A DNA stretch of 36,931 nt, taken from Hyphomicrobiales bacterium (GTDB lineage: Bacteria > Pseudomonadota > Alphaproteobacteria > Rhizobiales > Rhizobiaceae). The position numbers and the translations under genes were made by a program. This document shows positions 34,294 to 36,931 of the stretch, in pieces. The notes below the pieces were generated by a model. The model saw only the letters and a list, made by a program, of their open reading frames with translations, was not told where the DNA came from and ran no database searches. Each line of letters starts with the position of its first letter. Position 1 is the first letter of the stretch. The stretch lies in assembly GCA_900474095.1 (NCBI GenBank), contig UCOA01000051.1:1-36931 (forward strand). Direction: 5' to 3'.

Positions 34294-34938
34294 CTACATG
34301 AACGACGAGGTCAGAATCGGTTCCACTTCCATGAAGCCTTCGTAGATCATCTTCAGCGCAACGAAGAGGATGATGGCGAGACCGACATAGGAAATCCAGT
34401 GATAGCGGTGCAGCAGCTTGGCGATGAACGATGCGGCGATACCCATCAGCGCGACGGACACCGCAAGGCCAATGATGAGGATGTTGGGGTGTTCGCGCGC
34501 GGCACCGGCAACGGCGAGCACGTTGTCGAGCGACATCGAAACATCGGCAACGACGATCTGAATGGCGGCCTGTTTCAGCGTCTTGCGTGGCGCGCGATTG
34601 CCAACCACGCCGTTTTCGTCGACATCCTCACCCGTCAGGGTTTCCAGGCCTTCGACCTCTTCCTTCGCGGTGGTTCTGATTTCACGCCACATCTTCCAGC
34701 AGACCCACAGGAGCAGGATGCCACCGACGAGCAGCAGGCCCAGGATTTGCAGCAATTGCGTCGTGAGAAGGGCAAAGACGATACGCAGCACGGTTGCCGC
34801 GGCGATACCGATCAGGATCGCCTTGCCGCGCTGTTCCTTAGGAAGACCGGCTGCCGCAAGACCGATGACGATGGCGTTGTCGCCTGCGAGCACAAGATCG
34901 ATCGCAAGCACCTGCAGCAGCGCGATGAAGGCATCCAT
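34294..34938 (-). CDS. TerC family integral membrane protein
   Basis: A 214-residue inner-membrane protein of the TerC/Alx group, with about seven helices. Acidic membrane residues typical of the family occur in IDLVLAGDNAIVIGLA and its internal repeat ADVSMSLDNVLAVAGAA. TerC/YjbE proteins are linked to manganese or other metal export and metalation of exported proteins; the substrate here is not shown. GGGGAAA precedes the start. A manganese riboswitch is common upstream of such genes, but none can be recognised in the short upstream region (34939-35081). Confidence 0.9.
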   Translation of the reverse strand: MDAFIALLQVLAIDLVLAGDNAIVIGLAAAGLPKEQRGKAILIGIAAATVLRIVFALLTTQLLQILGLLLVGGILLLWVCWKMWREIRTTAKEEVEGLETLTGEDVDENGVVGNRAPRKTLKQAAIQIVVADVSMSLDNVLAVAGAAREHPNILIIGLAVSVALMGIAASFIAKLLHRYHWISYVGLAIILFVALKMIYEGFMEVEPILTSSFM

Positions 34939-35081
34939 GAACAGATTTCCCCGACTAGAGAGATGTTGACTACGGCCGTTGCAGCCGCGGCTATTCGCTA
35001 ATTTTGTTTTCGCTTATCCGGAAGTTCGGCACTTTGCAACGTGCAGAGCCACATTGACGCCTCCAGACGCGTCTTTTCCAA

Positions 35082-36581
35082 TCAATGCTCATACTGTGTG
35101 AAGGACGGGTCGGCGAGGTCGGTGAAGCGGGTGAATTCCGACTGGAAGGCGAGCTTGACGGTGCCGGTTGGCCCGTGACGCTGCTTGGCGATGATCACGT
35201 CGGCGGTGCCTTTCACCTTTTCGAATTGCATCTTCCATTCTTCATATTTCGGGTCGAACTCGTCGCGCGGCTCCATGTTCTTCACATAGTATTCCTCGCG
35301 GAACACGAACAGCACGACGTCGGCGTCCTGCTCGATCGAACCGGATTCGCGAAGGTCGGAGAGCTGAGGCCGCTTGTCCTCGCGGCTTTCCACCTGGCGG
35401 GAGAGCTGGGAAAGAGCGATGATCGGCACGTTCAGTTCCTTGCCGAGTGCCTTCAGGCCGGTGGTGATCTGGGTGATTTCCTGCACGCGGTTATCGCTGG
35501 ATTTGCCGGAGCCGGTCATCAGCTGGATATAGTCCACCACGAGGCAGTCGAGACCGCGCTGGCGCTTGAGGCGGCGGGCACGGGCCGAAAGCTGGGCGAT
35601 GGAAATACCACCGGTCTGGTCGATGTAGAGCGGCACCTTCTGCATATGCTGAGAGCATGCCACGAGCTTTTCGAAATCGTGCTCGGAAATATCACCGCGG
35701 CGGATTTTCGAGGAGGAGACCTCCGTCTGCTCGGAAATGATACGCGTTGCCAGCTGCTCCGATGACATTTCGAGCGAATAGAAGCCGACGACGCCGCCGT
35801 TCTTCGCCTTCATCGAACCGTCGGCCTGCACTTCGCCCTCATAGGAGGCAGCGATGTTGTAGGCGATGTTGGTTGCAAGCGAGGTCTTGCCCATGCCCGG
35901 ACGCCCGGCAAGCACGATCAAGTCGGAGCGCTGCAGGCCACCCATGCGGGCGTCAAGCGAGTGAATGCCGGTCGAGACACCCGAGAGCGAACCATCGCGC
36001 TCGAAGGCTTGTCCCGCCATGTCGATCGCCAATGCCACCGCGTCGTTGAACGACTGGAAGCCGCCATCGTAGCGCCCGGTTTCCGCAAGTTCGAACAGGC
36101 GGCGTTCGGCGTCCTCGATCTGGCTCTGCGGTGGCATGTCGAGCGGTGCGTCATAGGCGATGTTGACCATGTCCTCGCCGATGGTAATCAGCGAGCGGCG
36201 CAGTGCCAGATCATAGATCGCCCGGCCGTAATCTTCCGCGTTGATGATCGAGACGGCTTCCGAGGCGAGACGGGCGAGATATTGGGCAACCGTCATATCG
36301 CCGACTTTCTCGTGGGCCTTGAGGAACGTCTTGATGGTGACCGGGTTGGCGGTTTTTCCCATGCGGATGATGTCGCCTGCGACCTCAAAAATCTTGCGGT
36401 GCAATGGCTCGTTGAGATGAACCGGCTTCAGGAAGTCGGACACCCGATAGAATGCGTCATTATTGACGAGAATTGCGCCCAGCAGCGCCTGTTCGGCTTC
36501 GAGATTGTTCGGAGCTTCGCGATAGGTCGCGTCGCCCTGATCTTTCGTCATGGGTACAATTCTCCGCGCAGCTTCGTTCAT
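35082..36581 (-). CDS. dnaB: Replicative DNA helicase DnaB
   Basis: Hexameric 5'-to-3' helicase of the replication fork. The 499-residue protein has the N-terminal primase-interacting domain (about residues 25-125), a linker helix, and the RecA-like motor with Walker A GRPGMGKTS at 226-234, Walker B LVVDYIQLMTG, SQLSRQVESR and the C-terminal arginine-containing AKQRHGPTGTV. No intein is present (length is near standard). ATG 36581 and the in-frame ATG at 36551 are both possible starts; the first is preceded by ACGGAA. Upstream, a terminator marks the end of the preceding operon. Confidence 0.96.
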   Translation of the reverse strand: MNEAARRIVPMTKDQGDATYREAPNNLEAEQALLGAILVNNDAFYRVSDFLKPVHLNEPLHRKIFEVAGDIIRMGKTANPVTIKTFLKAHEKVGDMTVAQYLARLASEAVSIINAEDYGRAIYDLALRRSLITIGEDMVNIAYDAPLDMPPQSQIEDAERRLFELAETGRYDGGFQSFNDAVALAIDMAGQAFERDGSLSGVSTGIHSLDARMGGLQRSDLIVLAGRPGMGKTSLATNIAYNIAASYEGEVQADGSMKAKNGGVVGFYSLEMSSEQLATRIISEQTEVSSSKIRRGDISEHDFEKLVACSQHMQKVPLYIDQTGGISIAQLSARARRLKRQRGLDCLVVDYIQLMTGSGKSSDNRVQEITQITTGLKALGKELNVPIIALSQLSRQVESREDKRPQLSDLRESGSIEQDADVVLFVFREEYYVKNMEPRDEFDPKYEEWKMQFEKVKGTADVIIAKQRHGPTGTVKLAFQSEFTRFTDLADPSFTQYEH

Positions 36582-36912
36582 GGCGTTCCGTCTCTGTCTC
36601 GCGTGGCGTGATGGTTGCGGTACCCGATTTGCGAGCGTTGGGGGCAGGGGTCAAGTGTATCGTTGCAACACCCGCCGACGCATTAGATCCGAGGGCAAGC
36701 CGTCACCGTTGTTCACAGGGTTTCGTTGCTGAACGCGAAAAATCTGTCGATATGGGCATTGGCTATTGACCGGATTTCTGACGCGAATCGCTGTCGTCAG
36801 CAGGTATTCTACCCTCGGTTCGAACTGGTCGCAGGATTTTTTGGCGGCAACTGTCCAGCTGTCCCAGGCGCTGAGGGTGCAGCGACATCCGTGCATCCTA
36901 GACGCAGAAAGG
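36582..36912. other. Gene-free region upstream of dnaB
   Basis: About 330 bases with no credible gene. Minus frames such as 36651-36896 give irregular, Cys/Arg-rich products with no ribosome-binding site. The region must hold the dnaB promoter; TTGACC occurs on the minus strand near 36650-36655, but no good -10 is obvious. Confidence 0.5.
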
Positions 36913-36931
36913 CCCGCGGACGGGCCGCGGG
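36913..36931 (-). terminator. Probable terminator of the gene upstream of dnaB
   Basis: CCCGCGG / CCGCGGG with a five-base loop, cut by the window end, followed on the minus strand by CCTTTCTGCG. In related genomes rplI precedes dnaB, so this may end that operon; rplI itself is outside the window. Confidence 0.6.

Noticed and set aside
34939..35081. Possible manganese (yybP-ykoY) riboswitch upstream of the terC-like gene
   Set aside because: The gap is only 143 bases and the conserved loop sequences of that riboswitch could not be found by eye.
36651..36896. 81-codon minus frame upstream of dnaB
   Set aside because: Irregular composition, no ribosome-binding site and no family resemblance.

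Overview
This is a high-GC bacterial chromosomal window of Rhizobiaceae type (Rhizobium/Agrobacterium/Neorhizobium-like). Three things point there. The block dnaB-alr-radA-cvpA-purF-SDR and the adjacent psd-pssA pair match the gene order I know from Rhizobium, Sinorhizobium and Agrobacterium. The window also holds alphaproteobacterial families (TIGR02301-like protein, COG5350-type phosphatase, NAD regulator of the NrtR/NadQ kind). Finally, it carries palindromic intergenic repeats typical of Rhizobiales. Species cannot be named from the sequence alone. No rRNA, tRNA, CRISPR array, transposase or prophage gene is visible.

Layout. 1-4.7 kb: nadB and nadC (end of a probable nadABC operon), a minus-strand pair of small genes (a secreted Cys-containing protein and a DUF6434-like protein), a TauE/SafE permease and periplasmic sodC. 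4.7-9.9 kb, minus strand: a tightly overlapping four-gene operon ygfZ-HD hydrolase-tyrosine phosphatase-NAD regulator, then small or secreted hypotheticals and a Nudix hydrolase. 10-12.7 kb, plus: a SRAP/YedK abasic-site protein ending in a sliding-clamp-like QLSLF motif, a convergent unlisted 51-residue gene, and cysS. 12.7-15.8 kb, plus: vapBC followed without gaps by three tandem GFA-family zinc proteins and proline iminopeptidase, joined by ATGA overlaps. 15.9-17.9 kb: cimA between two inverted-repeat elements. 17.9-21.7 kb: exported CpdB-type phosphodiesterase (minus), RarD permease (plus), LOG-family protein (minus). 21.9-27.5 kb, plus: LysM envelope protein, Atm1-type ABC exporter, psd and pssA. 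27.6-36.6 kb, minus: SDR, purF, cvpA, radA, parE, parD, alr, terC, dnaB.

How the genes work together. Housekeeping functions dominate: NAD synthesis (nadB, nadC, probable NAD regulator), phosphatidylethanolamine synthesis (pssA then psd), purine synthesis (purF), isoleucine/citramalate (cimA), DNA replication and repair (dnaB, radA, SRAP), cell wall (alr, LysM) and Fe-S or glutathione handling (ygfZ, Atm1). Two toxin-antitoxin modules sit inside this housekeeping setting. vapBC heads the GFA-pip operon. parDE is wedged between alr and radA, with the parE stop codon overlapping the radA start.

The most interesting observations are the clamp-binding-like tail on the SRAP protein, the parDE-radA translational overlap, the VapBC-headed GFA triplication, and a nearly perfect 45-base palindrome between radA and cvpA. 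All functional statements are read from the sequence and family knowledge; no database search was run.
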